A stretch of 53,546 bases of DNA from G963674665 sp964609625. Lineage in GTDB: Bacteria > Desulfobacterota > Desulfovibrionia > Desulfovibrionales > Desulfovibrionaceae. Location: NCBI GenBank assembly GCA_964609625.1, contig CAZSRS010000029.1, forward strand, positions 1-53,546, read 5' to 3'. The translations under genes and the position numbers were made by a program. Shown here piece after piece: positions 8,950 through 18,474 of the stretch; within the stretch, counting starts at the first letter, position 1; each line of letters starts with the position of its first letter. Under the pieces are notes generated by a model, which saw only the letters and a list, made by a program, of their open reading frames with translations, was not told the DNA's origin and ran no database searches.

Positions 8950-9471
8950 TCAGAAGGCGTGGCTCATGCGGTCGACAAGATCCCGCAACGCCAGCGCGAT
9001 GGCCACACGCCCGGCCTGGGATTTGTCCTCCTCCGCGATGTAGAACTCCCGCCGCTGCACCGGCCCGGACTCCCATATCCGCGCACCCGAGCCCCGATCC
9101 TTGAGGATGGCGCTGATGGTGACCCGCACCTGGTACTTGAGGGTGTCGTCACGATTATCGCGGATGGCAGCCGAGACGATGTAGTTGTCCACCTTGACGT
9201 CCAGTACCTGATCCGCGTCGCCGGGCTGGGTCCAGGTGACCTTGCTGCGGGTGGCCAGTTCGTCGTACAGGGAGTTGCGTACAAAGGGTTCGATCCAGAC
9301 CTCCAGGGTTGGGTTGTCCACGGAGGCGATGGCCAGCTTGCGCGAGCCGTCGCCCAGCACGGTGGGTCCGGATTTGGCGGCGAACTGGTAGCCGCAGCCA
9401 GCGGTCAGCGCAAACAGGGCCGCGACCAGCAACCACAGGCCGACATGGATGGAATCATGACGCGACAACAT
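8950..9471 (-). CDS. lptE: LPS-assembly lipoprotein LptE
   Basis: 173 residues, about the usual size. Lipoprotein signal peptide with lipobox LTAGC (Cys about residue 26), then GYQFAAKSG, the typical start of mature LptE. The rest shows the two-layer fold with the VDNPTLEVWIEPFVRNSLYDEL pattern and an R-rich C-terminal helix. LptE plugs the LptD barrel in the outer membrane and helps insert LPS. The ATG lies 17 bases inside the end of leuS, giving translational coupling; holA follows. The leuS-lptE-holA order is common in Gram-negatives. Confidence 0.9.
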   Translation of the reverse strand: MLSRHDSIHVGLWLLVAALFALTAGCGYQFAAKSGPTVLGDGSRKLAIASVDNPTLEVWIEPFVRNSLYDELATRSKVTWTQPGDADQVLDVKVDNYIVSAAIRDNRDDTLKYQVRVTISAILKDRGSGARIWESGPVQRREFYIAEEDKSQAGRVAIALALRDLVDRMSHAF

Positions 9472-11959
9472 TGACCAGCTTCCCCGGGATGACCACGACT
9501 TTTCTCACGGTCTTGCCCTCCAAGTGCTTGCGCACGTTATGCTGTGCCAGTGCAGCCTCGCGCACCGTGTCTTCGGTGGCGTCCGCGGGAACAGCCACCC
9601 GCGAGCGCAACTTGCCGTTGACCTGAACCACTACCTCCACCTCGTCCAGCCGCAGGGCATCCTCGGCATACTCCGGCCACATGCACATGACAAGTGGTAC
9701 CCCGTGCCCCAAGACACGCCACAGTTCCTCGCAGACGTGCGGGGTGACGGGCGAGAGCACCGCCAGGGCCGAACTCAGGGCCGACGCCAGGGCAACACGG
9801 CCGGACTCTGTTTCCAGCAACGCGTCCTTGTCCTGGGTTATGGTGTTGACAAGCTCCATGACCGCGGCGATGGCCGTGTTGAACTGGAATCGGTTCTCGA
9901 TGTCGCCGCCCACCTTCTTCACCGTGGCGTGTTCCTTGTAGCGCAGGGCCTTGGCCGCGGCATCGCCGGCAACATCCTCGGCAGTGGCAGCGCAAGGCGG
10001 CAGGAGGGGCACCTGTGGGCCAAGCTCCTGCACCAGCCGCCAAAGCCGGTGCAGAAAGCGGGAGGCACCCTCGATGCCCTGCTCGCTCCAGTCGAAGTCA
10101 CGTTCCGGAGGCGCGGCGAAAAGACAGAACAGCCGTACGCTGTCGGCGCCAAAGCGGGCTATCATCTCGTCCGGGTCCACCACATTGCCCTTGGACTTGG
10201 ACATCTTGGCCCCGTCCATAAGCACCATGCCCTGGGTCAGGAGATTGTCGAAGGGCTCGTCCAGACGCAGGTAGCCCAGGTCGCGCAGCGCTTTGATGAA
10301 AAACCGGGAATAGAGCAGGTGCAGGATGGCGTGCTCTATGCCGCCGATGTACTGGTCCACCGGAAGCCAATAGGGAACCTCGACGTTGTCGAAGGCGCCA
10401 CTGTCGAGCCTGGCGCAGGCGTAGCGCACGTAATACCAGGAGGACTCCACGAAGGTGTCCATGGTGTCGGTCTCGCGCCGAGCCGGGCCGCCGCATTTCG
10501 GGCACACGGCATTGACGAAGGTGGGCGTGTCCGGCAGGGGGGAACGGCCGTCGGGCCGGGTCTGAACATCCAGGGGCAGACGCACCGGCAGGTTCTCGGG
10601 TTTTTCCGGAACCACGCCGCAGGTATCGCACCAGAGGATGGGAATGGGCGCGCCCCAGTAGCGTTGCCTGGAGATATTCCAATCCCGCAGCCTGTAGTGC
10701 ACGGCGCGTTCGCCAATACCCGTCTCCTGGAGGTGGTCGGCCACCTTTTCCTTGCCCTCGGCCACACTCAGGCCGTTGAACCGTCCGGAATCGACCATGA
10801 ACCCGTCGTCGGGATAGGCCTGCTCCATGGTCGCGGCGTCGAGTCCGCCATTCTTGGGCTGGATCACCACCTTCACGGGCAGGCCATACTTGCGGGCAAA
10901 CTCGAAATCGCGATGATCGTGGGCGGGCACGGCCATGACCGCGCCTGTGCCGTACTCCATGAGCACGAAATTGCCCACCCAGATGGGCATCTTGGCACCA
11001 CTGAGCGGATTGATGCAGTGCGCTCCGGTGAAGACACCTTCCTTCACCATGTCCTCCGCGGTGCGCACGCTCCTGTCCATTCCGGCCACGCGCTGGACAA
11101 AGGCGCGCACATCCTCTGCCTGGGGTTTGCCCTGGATGAGCTTTTCCACCAGGGGATGCTCGGGCGCCAGGGTCATGAAGGTGGCGCCGAATACCGTGTC
11201 CTGGCGGGTGGTGAAGACCGTGATTCCCGTATCGGAGTCGGTGGGCTGCTCCAGAGGGAAGGTGATCCGCGCGCCCACGCTCTTGCCGATCCAATTGCGC
11301 TGCATGCTGAGCACGCGCTCGGGCCAGTGCTCGTCCATCTTTTCCAGCCAGTCCAGCAACTCGTCGGCGTATTTGGTGATGCGCAGGAACCACTGATCCA
11401 GTTCCTTCTGCTCCACCTGGGAGTCGCAGCGCCAGCATTGGCCGTCGATGACCTGCTCGTTGGCCAGGACCGTATTGCAGGATGGGCACCAGTTCTGGGG
11501 CGCCTTTTTACGGTAGACGAGATCGTTCTCGTAGAATTTGAGGAAAAAGAGTTGCTCCCAGCGGTAGTAATCCGGGTCACAGGTGGCGAGTTCCCGCTCC
11601 CAGTCGTAGGAGTATCCCAGGCGCTTGAGCTGGGTGCGCATGTAGTCGATGTTTTCGTAGGTCCACTTGGCGGGGTGGATGTTGTGTTTGATGGCCGCGT
11701 TTTCCGCGGGCATGCCGAAGGCGTCCCAGCCCATGGGGTGCAGCACGTTGTATCCCTGCATGCGCTTGTAGCGGGCCACCACATCGCCGATGGAGTAGTT
11801 GCGGACGTGCCCCATGTGGATGCGTCCCGAAGGGTAGGGAAACATCTCGAGGACGTAGTACTTGGGTTTGTCCGGGTCGGCCTTGGTCTTGAACGCGTCG
11901 CTGTCCTTCCAGTTGCGTTGCCAGGTGGTTTCGACGTGTTCGGGATCGTATCGCTGCAT
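9455..11959 (-). CDS. leuS: Leucyl-tRNA synthetase
   Basis: 834 residues, a full-length class I synthetase charging tRNA-Leu. HMGH (48-51) and KMSKS (585-589) form the ATP site. CPSC (158-161) with CWRC (175-178) makes a zinc module, and a second Cys pair set CDTC/CPKC lies further on. The CP1 editing domain is recognisable by GTGAVMAVPAHDHRDFEFA (about 337-355), which hydrolyses misacylated tRNA. C-terminal anticodon-binding domain follows, ending VVVIPGKLVNVVAS. Start ATG at 11959. The long open frame on the opposite strand (9524-11989) is a GC-rich shadow. Confidence 0.98.
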   Translation of the reverse strand: MQRYDPEHVETTWQRNWKDSDAFKTKADPDKPKYYVLEMFPYPSGRIHMGHVRNYSIGDVVARYKRMQGYNVLHPMGWDAFGMPAENAAIKHNIHPAKWTYENIDYMRTQLKRLGYSYDWERELATCDPDYYRWEQLFFLKFYENDLVYRKKAPQNWCPSCNTVLANEQVIDGQCWRCDSQVEQKELDQWFLRITKYADELLDWLEKMDEHWPERVLSMQRNWIGKSVGARITFPLEQPTDSDTGITVFTTRQDTVFGATFMTLAPEHPLVEKLIQGKPQAEDVRAFVQRVAGMDRSVRTAEDMVKEGVFTGAHCINPLSGAKMPIWVGNFVLMEYGTGAVMAVPAHDHRDFEFARKYGLPVKVVIQPKNGGLDAATMEQAYPDDGFMVDSGRFNGLSVAEGKEKVADHLQETGIGERAVHYRLRDWNISRQRYWGAPIPILWCDTCGVVPEKPENLPVRLPLDVQTRPDGRSPLPDTPTFVNAVCPKCGGPARRETDTMDTFVESSWYYVRYACARLDSGAFDNVEVPYWLPVDQYIGGIEHAILHLLYSRFFIKALRDLGYLRLDEPFDNLLTQGMVLMDGAKMSKSKGNVVDPDEMIARFGADSVRLFCLFAAPPERDFDWSEQGIEGASRFLHRLWRLVQELGPQVPLLPPCAATAEDVAGDAAAKALRYKEHATVKKVGGDIENRFQFNTAIAAVMELVNTITQDKDALLETESGRVALASALSSALAVLSPVTPHVCEELWRVLGHGVPLVMCMWPEYAEDALRLDEVEVVVQVNGKLRSRVAVPADATEDTVREAALAQHNVRKHLEGKTVRKVVVIPGKLVNVVAS

Positions 11960-12031
11960 TGTTGTAGGTCCTTGTTCCGTGTACAGTGAGCATCCGGCGC
12001 TGGTTCCGACGGCTGGTCCGCGGACTGAGTT

Positions 12032-12592
12032 TCAGGTGGCCCGCCGTGTCGAAAGGAATTTTGGTTTGAGGAACGACTTGAATTTATTGCCGCGTTGTCT
12101 GTCCATCTGTTCCTGCTCCCGCTCCATGGCGTCGAAGTCGTGAGCGCTGGAGAAACGGACCTCGGCGAATTTCTCGCGCCAAGCCGAAATGGAAAGATTG
12201 ACCGCCTCGCGCTGCAAGCCGACCTGCACGAGCACGATGGCCTCGGCCTTGTAACTTTCCCAGAAGGCGAGTCCCCAGATGCGCAGGGCCTCCGTGATAT
12301 AGCGATCCATTGTCATGGACAGGGAAAAGGAATCGATCCACCAGGTGTTCCAGCCCATGTTGGTGATGATCTGGGCCATGTGGGGCGCCCACTCCTTGAC
12401 GTGCTCCGCGCCTGGCGGCACGTCCACGGCGAGTTCGAAAAGCTGCACGCCGTCGGGCCCGGGCCAGGAATAGACCGTGGTGCTCACTCCCCTGCCCGGC
12501 GCCGTACCGGTCTTTTCCTCGGGCCGCACATAGACCCTTGGAAAATCGGGAGGGCTTTGCGCTCCCTCCCTAATGAAGCCCAACTTCACCAT
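12032..12592 (-). CDS. Conserved-looking hypothetical protein between nusB and leuS
   Basis: 186 residues, no family recognised. Its ATG lies 23 bases inside the end of nusB, so it is translationally coupled to it. Soluble and rich in Trp in the middle (NMGWNTWWIDSFSLSMTM, then IWGLAFWESY), with a basic, charged C-terminus (REQEQMDRQRGNKFKSFLKPK). No signal peptide, membrane helix, or catalytic motif I can name. The position inside a riboflavin/nusB/leuS operon suggests a housekeeping or RNA-linked role, but this is only context. Confidence 0.8.
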   Translation of the reverse strand: MVKLGFIREGAQSPPDFPRVYVRPEEKTGTAPGRGVSTTVYSWPGPDGVQLFELAVDVPPGAEHVKEWAPHMAQIITNMGWNTWWIDSFSLSMTMDRYITEALRIWGLAFWESYKAEAIVLVQVGLQREAVNLSISAWREKFAEVRFSSAHDFDAMEREQEQMDRQRGNKFKSFLKPKFLSTRRAT

Positions 12593-13049
12593 CTTCTATC
12601 GCCTTTGCGGCCGCGTCCAGGATACCGTTCACAAAACCAGGTGAATTTTCGTCTCCAAAACGCTTTGCCAGTTCCACAGCTTCGTTGATGGATACTTTGA
12701 CAGGAATGTCGGGTCGGTGCAACATCTCATACAGAGCCATCCGCAGAATTGTAAGTTCGGTTCTGGCGATGCGTTCGATGCGCCAATTCTGGGAAAAACG
12801 ACGTACCAGCTCATCGATCTCACCACTGCTGCGCCATGCGCCCAGGGTAAGCTCCCACCCGAAGCCCTCGGGCTCCTCCACTGATACCCGCGCCCGCTCG
12901 CCCCAAGGCCCCGGATCGTTCAGGGGGTCGGGGCAGGCGGCAAAGGCGCTCCTGAGTCCCTCCTCGTCCTGGACAGGCGAGTAATGCATTCCGAAGAGCA
13001 CCTGAAAGGCCTTTTCACGCGAAGACCTCCGGCTTTGATTCTTATTCAT
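12570..13049 (-). CDS. nusB: Transcription antitermination factor NusB
   Basis: 159 residues. All-helical RNA-binding factor that with NusE (S10) binds boxA and supports rRNA antitermination. The N-terminus RRSSREKAFQVLFGMHY is the standard arginine-rich RNA-binding helix, and the C-terminal half has ERIARTELTILRMALYEML and VSINEAVELAKRFGDENS, both hallmark NusB stretches. An insertion in the middle makes it slightly longer than E. coli NusB (139). The ATG at 13049 lies 8 bases inside the ribH end, the usual ribH-nusB coupling. Confidence 0.96.
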   Translation of the reverse strand: MNKNQSRRSSREKAFQVLFGMHYSPVQDEEGLRSAFAACPDPLNDPGPWGERARVSVEEPEGFGWELTLGAWRSSGEIDELVRRFSQNWRIERIARTELTILRMALYEMLHRPDIPVKVSINEAVELAKRFGDENSPGFVNGILDAAAKAIEDGEVGLH

Positions 13050-13521
13050 CTGCCTCCATCCGCTCCAGGACGCGAATGGTTTCCAGGGTGGCGTGGGCCG
13101 CATCTGCGCCCTTGTTCCCCGCCTTGCTGCCGGCACGCTCCACGGCCTGCTCAAGGGTGTCCGTGGTCAACACGCCAAAGCCGACAGGCACGACGTGGTC
13201 CAGACTGACATGGGCCAGCCCCTTGGAGACCTCGGCGGCCACGTAGTCGAAATGCGGCGTGGAGCCGCGGATCACCGCCCCGAGACAGACGATGCCGTCG
13301 TACTTGCCGGACATGGCCGCGCGCTTGGCCACCAAGGGCATTTCAAAGGCACCCGGAACCCGCACGAGCACAATATCCTCTCGTTTCGCGCCATGACGTA
13401 TCAAATAGTCCAGTGCGCCGCCGATGAGCTTGTCCACGATGAAATCGTTGAACCGGCTGGCGATCAGGGCGAAACGCAGGCCTTCGGCATTGAGCATGCC
13501 TTCCACGATCTTGATGTCCAT
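13042..13521 (-). CDS. ribH: 6,7-dimethyl-8-ribityllumazine synthase
   Basis: 159 residues. Penultimate enzyme of riboflavin synthesis, condensing the ribitylamino-pyrimidine with dihydroxybutanone phosphate in an icosahedral or pentameric shell. Typical segments: ALIASRFNDFIVDKLIGGAL, RVPGAFEMPLVAKRAA, CLGAVIRGSTPHFDYV, and GVLTTDTLEQAVERAGSKAGNKG. Start set at the ATG 13521, which has GGAG six bases upstream; an in-frame TTG at 13533 is less likely. Follows ribBA by 22 bases and overlaps nusB. Confidence 0.97.
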   Translation of the reverse strand: MDIKIVEGMLNAEGLRFALIASRFNDFIVDKLIGGALDYLIRHGAKREDIVLVRVPGAFEMPLVAKRAAMSGKYDGIVCLGAVIRGSTPHFDYVAAEVSKGLAHVSLDHVVPVGFGVLTTDTLEQAVERAGSKAGNKGADAAHATLETIRVLERMEADE

Positions 13522-13543
13522 GTCGTTCTCCAACCGGCGCTCG

Positions 13544-14770
<1,227 letters not shown>

Positions 14771-14806
14771 AGTGTCCTCTGTGTCGGTTACAGGCGGAAG
14801 CCGCGC

Positions 14807-15475
14807 CTAGAACCCGTGTCTGCGCAGCATTTCCTCGCTGAGGCCGGAACCTCCCGCCGCATGCTCCTGCCCGGATTCGCGCGCCAGGAGCATCCGCTCG
14901 ACGTATTTGCCGAGGATGTCGGTTTCCAGGTTCACCTGACGCCCCGGTGTCCAGGCGGAGATGGTGGTCTCCCGCTGGGTGGCCGGAATGATGTTGACCT
15001 CAAGAAAATCCAAACCGCAATTATTAACCGTGAGGCTCACACCGTCAAGCGCCACGGAACCCTTGGCCACGATCTGCGGGGCGAAGCGGCTGGGAAAAGA
15101 GAGGCGGTAGATGGTCGATTCTCCTGCCGGAATCACCCGCTCCACCACGGCCAGGCAGTCCACGTGGCCGCTGACCAAGTGCCCCCCGAGACGGTCCCCC
15201 AGAGCCAAGGCCCGCTCCAGGTTGACCTCCGCACCGCGGCGCAGCCGGCCCAAGGTAGTCAGGGACATGGTCTCGGCCGAGGCGTAGACCGTGAAACGCC
15301 CCCCGGCGGATGCGTTCCAGGACTCCACCGTAAGACAGACGCCGTCCACGGCGATGCTTTCACCCAGCGCCACATCGCGCAGCTCGAACAGCGGCCGCAC
15401 CTCAAGCCGGGATTCGGCCCCGCGACGCTCCAGGGCGTGGATGCGGCCCTTGCCTTGTATCAGCCCCGTGAACAT
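14807..15475 (-). CDS. ribE: Riboflavin synthase alpha chain
   Basis: 222 residues. It dismutates two lumazines to riboflavin. The two tandem barrels are visible as an internal repeat: MFTGLIQGKGRI with DGVCLTVES in the first half and HVDCLAVVERV with DGVSLTVNN in the second. The ATG at 15475 lies 16 bases inside the end of ribD. The C-terminus is a little extended relative to E. coli RibC. Confidence 0.96.
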   Translation of the reverse strand: MFTGLIQGKGRIHALERRGAESRLEVRPLFELRDVALGESIAVDGVCLTVESWNASAGGRFTVYASAETMSLTTLGRLRRGAEVNLERALALGDRLGGHLVSGHVDCLAVVERVIPAGESTIYRLSFPSRFAPQIVAKGSVALDGVSLTVNNCGLDFLEVNIIPATQRETTISAWTPGRQVNLETDILGKYVERMLLARESGQEHAAGGSGLSEEMLRRHGF

Positions 15476-16659
15476 GATTCCCTATCGTCGGCAGTCTTAT
15501 ATCGCAGGCGCAGTAAAACATCCTCGTCAAAGCGCTCGATGTCGATGACGCGCAGTTCCAACGCCTGCTGCATGGTCGTGGGGGCGCGGCCGGAAAACAA
15601 CGGCCTGGCCTGGGCATCGCCCAGGATCTTCGGCGCGGTGAACAACAACAACTCGTCGCAGAGCCCGGACTCCAGCAGGCTCAAGCCCAAAGCGCCCCCC
15701 CCTTCGCACAGTAGATAGGCGCACTTATCATCTGCGTAAAGGCCCTGCAAGCCGGCGCGGAGATCGAGGCCGCCCTGTACGGCCGGAGGCAGTCCCAGGA
15801 CCCGGCAGCCCAGGGTACGCAACCACTGCGCGATGTCGCTGTTGGCCATGGTTTCCGAGGTCCAAAATATCGTTTGCGCGGGGCGTTGTTGTAGCAGTCG
15901 GGGCAACGGTGCCCCAGGATCGGGCAAACGCGTGCCGCAGATCACTGCCATGGGCTGGCGCTCCGACTCCGCGCTCTGCAATCGGCAGTCCAGACCGGGA
16001 TCGTCCGCTCGAAAGGTGTTGCCGCCCACGAGCACCGCCTGGACCACGGAGCGCAGTTCGTGCACCCGGCGGCGTGATGCAGCGCCGCTTACCCAGTGGC
16101 TGTGCCCGGTGCGCGTGGCGATGCGACCGTCCAAGGTGGCGGCCAGCTTGAGCAGCACAAAGGGGCGTTTCTCTGTCTTCCAAACTACGAAATCCGCCAG
16201 CAGATCGCGACAGGCCTCCAGCCCCACGTTCTCCCGGACCGTGATCCCCAGCTCCCTGAGCCGGGTAATGCCACCGCCCCGCACGTCGGGGTTGGGGTCC
16301 GGGCAACCCACCACCACCTCCGGAATCCCGGCCTCCAGAATGGCTTCGGTGCAGGGGGGCGTTCTGCCGTGATGGTTGCATGGCTCCAGGGTGACCCAGA
16401 GGGTGCAGCGCCCGAGGTCGATCCCTTGCCGCCGGGCGTCGGCAATGGCCTCCACCTCGGCATGGGGGCGGCCGCAGGCCTGGTGCCAGCCCCGGGCCAC
16501 GATACGGCCGTCCAGGGTGATCACCGCTCCCACACAGGGGTTTGGAGCGGTTTGGAAACGGGCTTGGCCGGCCAGACGCACGGCCTCGCGCATCACAGCC
16601 TCGGCGTCCAGGACCTCGGATGCGGCGGCATCAGCCTGGGATGTGGATTTCACGGACAT
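15460..16659 (-). CDS. ribD: Bifunctional pyrimidine deaminase/reductase RibD
   Basis: 399 residues. The N-terminal zinc deaminase has H66 and E68 of HAEVEAI, with C94 and C103 of PCNHHGRTPPC. The C-terminal NADPH reductase starts near 150 (KRPFVLLKLAATLDGRIATRTGHSHWVSG). It performs the second and third steps of riboflavin synthesis from GTP. The start overlaps the dCMP deaminase end by 29 bases and its end overlaps ribE by 16, so these are tightly coupled. Confidence 0.96.
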   Translation of the reverse strand: MSVKSTSQADAAASEVLDAEAVMREAVRLAGQARFQTAPNPCVGAVITLDGRIVARGWHQACGRPHAEVEAIADARRQGIDLGRCTLWVTLEPCNHHGRTPPCTEAILEAGIPEVVVGCPDPNPDVRGGGITRLRELGITVRENVGLEACRDLLADFVVWKTEKRPFVLLKLAATLDGRIATRTGHSHWVSGAASRRRVHELRSVVQAVLVGGNTFRADDPGLDCRLQSAESERQPMAVICGTRLPDPGAPLPRLLQQRPAQTIFWTSETMANSDIAQWLRTLGCRVLGLPPAVQGGLDLRAGLQGLYADDKCAYLLCEGGGALGLSLLESGLCDELLLFTAPKILGDAQARPLFSGRAPTTMQQALELRVIDIERFDEDVLLRLRYKTADDRESCSRG

Positions 16660-17101
16660 TCACGGCCTCGAAATGCACGCCGGCTTCGCGCAGCATGGCC
16701 TCGGCCAGTTCGTCGGGATAGGACTCGGCGAAGTATATCTCGCGGATACCGGTGTTGATGAGCATCTTGCTGCAGATCAGGCAGGGCTGGGTGGTGCAAA
16801 ACAGGACGGCGTCCTGGATGCTCACGCCGTGCAGCGCCGCCTGGATGATCACGTTCTGCTCCGCGTGCAGCCCCCGGCAGATTTCGTGTCGCTGCCCCGA
16901 GGGGATTTTCAGCTGCTCGCGCAGGCAGCCCACCTCTTCGCAGTGGGCCATGTTGCTGGGAGCACCGTTGTACCCCGTGGCCAGGATACGCCTGTCCTTC
17001 ACCGCCACGGCGCCCACCCTGCGCCGCAGGCAGGTGGAGCGCTCGGCCACGAAAAAGGCTATGCCCATGAAGTACTCGGCCCAGGAAATACGCTGCCGCA
17101 T
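16631..17101 (-). CDS. dCMP deaminase (zinc cytidine/deoxycytidylate deaminase family)
   Basis: 156 residues. Deaminates dCMP to dUMP for dTMP synthesis, or a close relative of that activity. Zinc site HAEQNVI and PCLIC, and a second Cys/His set (HCEEVGCLR, RHEICRGLHAEQN) as in the phage T4/eukaryotic dCMP deaminases. The start MRQRISWAEYFM at 17101 has GAGG nine bases upstream; an in-frame ATG at 17131 lacks a site. Lies 37 bases after glyA, and the pairing with glyA (which provides methylene-THF) fits thymidylate supply. ComE-like competence proteins share the fold. Confidence 0.92.
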   Translation of the reverse strand: MRQRISWAEYFMGIAFFVAERSTCLRRRVGAVAVKDRRILATGYNGAPSNMAHCEEVGCLREQLKIPSGQRHEICRGLHAEQNVIIQAALHGVSIQDAVLFCTTQPCLICSKMLINTGIREIYFAESYPDELAEAMLREAGVHFEAVNVREIHIPG

Positions 17102-17138
17102 GCTCTGCCTCGGGTTGCGGTGCCCCCGCATGGGGCGG

Positions 17139-18377
17139 CTACCAGGTGAACAGGGGGAACTGCCGGGCAAAGATCTCGATTTCCTTGCGCAGGGCCTCGA
17201 GCCTGGACTCGTTGTCCATGCTTTCCAGGGCCTGGACGATCCAACCGGCTATGGTGAGCATTTCCGGCTCCTTCATGCCACGGGTGGTCAATGCCGGGGG
17301 TCCCAGCCTGATTCCCGAGGTCACGAAGGGCGAGCGGGTCTCGAAGGGCACCGTGTTCTTGTTCACGGTGATGCCGGCCTTGTCCAGGGCGATCTCCGCG
17401 TCCTTGCCCGTAATGTCCTTGCGGGTCAGGTCCAGGAGCATGAGGTGGTTGTCGGTGCCGCCGGAGACCAGGTCGTACCCCGCATCCATAAGCGCCTTGG
17501 CCAGTGTTGCCGCGTTGTTCAGGACCTGCTGCTGGTAGCCCTTGAACTGGGGCCTGAGGGCCTCGCCAAAGGCCACGGCCTTGGCCGCGATGACGTGCAT
17601 CAGCGGGCCGCCCTGGATGCCGGGAAAAATCTGCGAGTTCAGGAGCTTGCCAAACTCATCGGAGCTGAGAATCATGCCGCCGCGTGGGCCGCGCAGGGTC
17701 TTGTGCGTGGTGGTGGTGGTGAAATGCGCATGGGGGATGGGCGAGGGATGCAGGCCCACGGCGATGGGACCGGCGATATGGGCCATGTCCACCATGAGCT
17801 TGGCGTCCACGCTGTCGGCGATGGCCCGGAAGCGCGCGAAGTCGATGATCCTGGGATAGGCGCTGGCACCGGCCACGATCACCTTGGGTCTGTGCTCCTG
17901 GGCAAGGCGCTGGACTTGGTCGTAGTCGATGGTGCCGGTTTCCCTTTTCACGCCGTAGAACACCACCTTGTACAGCCGGCCCGAAAAGTTTACGGGGCTG
18001 CCGTGGGTCAAATGCCCCCCGTGTGAGAGGTCCATGCCCAGGATGGTGTCACCGGGCTGCAGTGCGCCGAAGTACACGGCCATGTTGGCCTGGGAACCGG
18101 AGTGCGGCTGGACGTTGGCGTACTCGGCGCCGAAGAGCTGGCAGGCGCGCTCTCTGGCCAAGTCCTCGGCCATGTCCACGTATTCGCACCCCCCGTAATA
18201 GCGCTTGCCGGGGTAGCCCTCGGCGTACTTATGGGTGAGCACGCTGCCCGTGGCCTCGCGCACCGCGGGAGAGGCGAAGTTCTCGGAGGCGATGAGTTCC
18301 AGCTTGCTGACCTGGCGGTCGATTTCAAAGCAGATGGCTCTGCCCACGGCGGGATCTTGGAGAAGCAGTTCCTGCAT
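17139..18377 (-). CDS. glyA: Serine hydroxymethyltransferase
   Basis: 412 residues. PLP enzyme that splits serine to glycine and methylene-tetrahydrofolate. Conserved LIASENFAS, KYAEGYPGKRYYGGCEYVD, and the PLP lysine K226 in TTTTHKTLRGPRGG. Cytosolic, full length. Its product methylene-THF serves thymidylate, purine and glycine cleavage pathways; gcv genes are 33 kb away in this window. Preceded by a 97-base gap after fabF. Confidence 0.98.
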   Translation of the reverse strand: MQELLLQDPAVGRAICFEIDRQVSKLELIASENFASPAVREATGSVLTHKYAEGYPGKRYYGGCEYVDMAEDLARERACQLFGAEYANVQPHSGSQANMAVYFGALQPGDTILGMDLSHGGHLTHGSPVNFSGRLYKVVFYGVKRETGTIDYDQVQRLAQEHRPKVIVAGASAYPRIIDFARFRAIADSVDAKLMVDMAHIAGPIAVGLHPSPIPHAHFTTTTTHKTLRGPRGGMILSSDEFGKLLNSQIFPGIQGGPLMHVIAAKAVAFGEALRPQFKGYQQQVLNNAATLAKALMDAGYDLVSGGTDNHLMLLDLTRKDITGKDAEIALDKAGITVNKNTVPFETRSPFVTSGIRLGPPALTTRGMKEPEMLTIAGWIVQALESMDNESRLEALRKEIEIFARQFPLFTW

Positions 18378-18474
18378 GATCGAACTCTTGTGTTTTGTCG
18401 CGAAGCCTGACGGGGAGGGGCCCCTGCTCCGGATTCATTGCATGCGTGCCCCGGCTCGTGGGGCAGTCAGAAAA

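Noticed and set aside
9524..11989. 821-codon plus-strand open frame
   Set aside because: Complete antisense of leuS, which has HIGH and KMSKS motifs; the opposite frame shows no family likeness.
18447..18465. TGCCCC/GGGGCA hairpin between fabF and glyA
   Set aside because: 6-bp stem without U run in a GC-rich spacer; probably chance.
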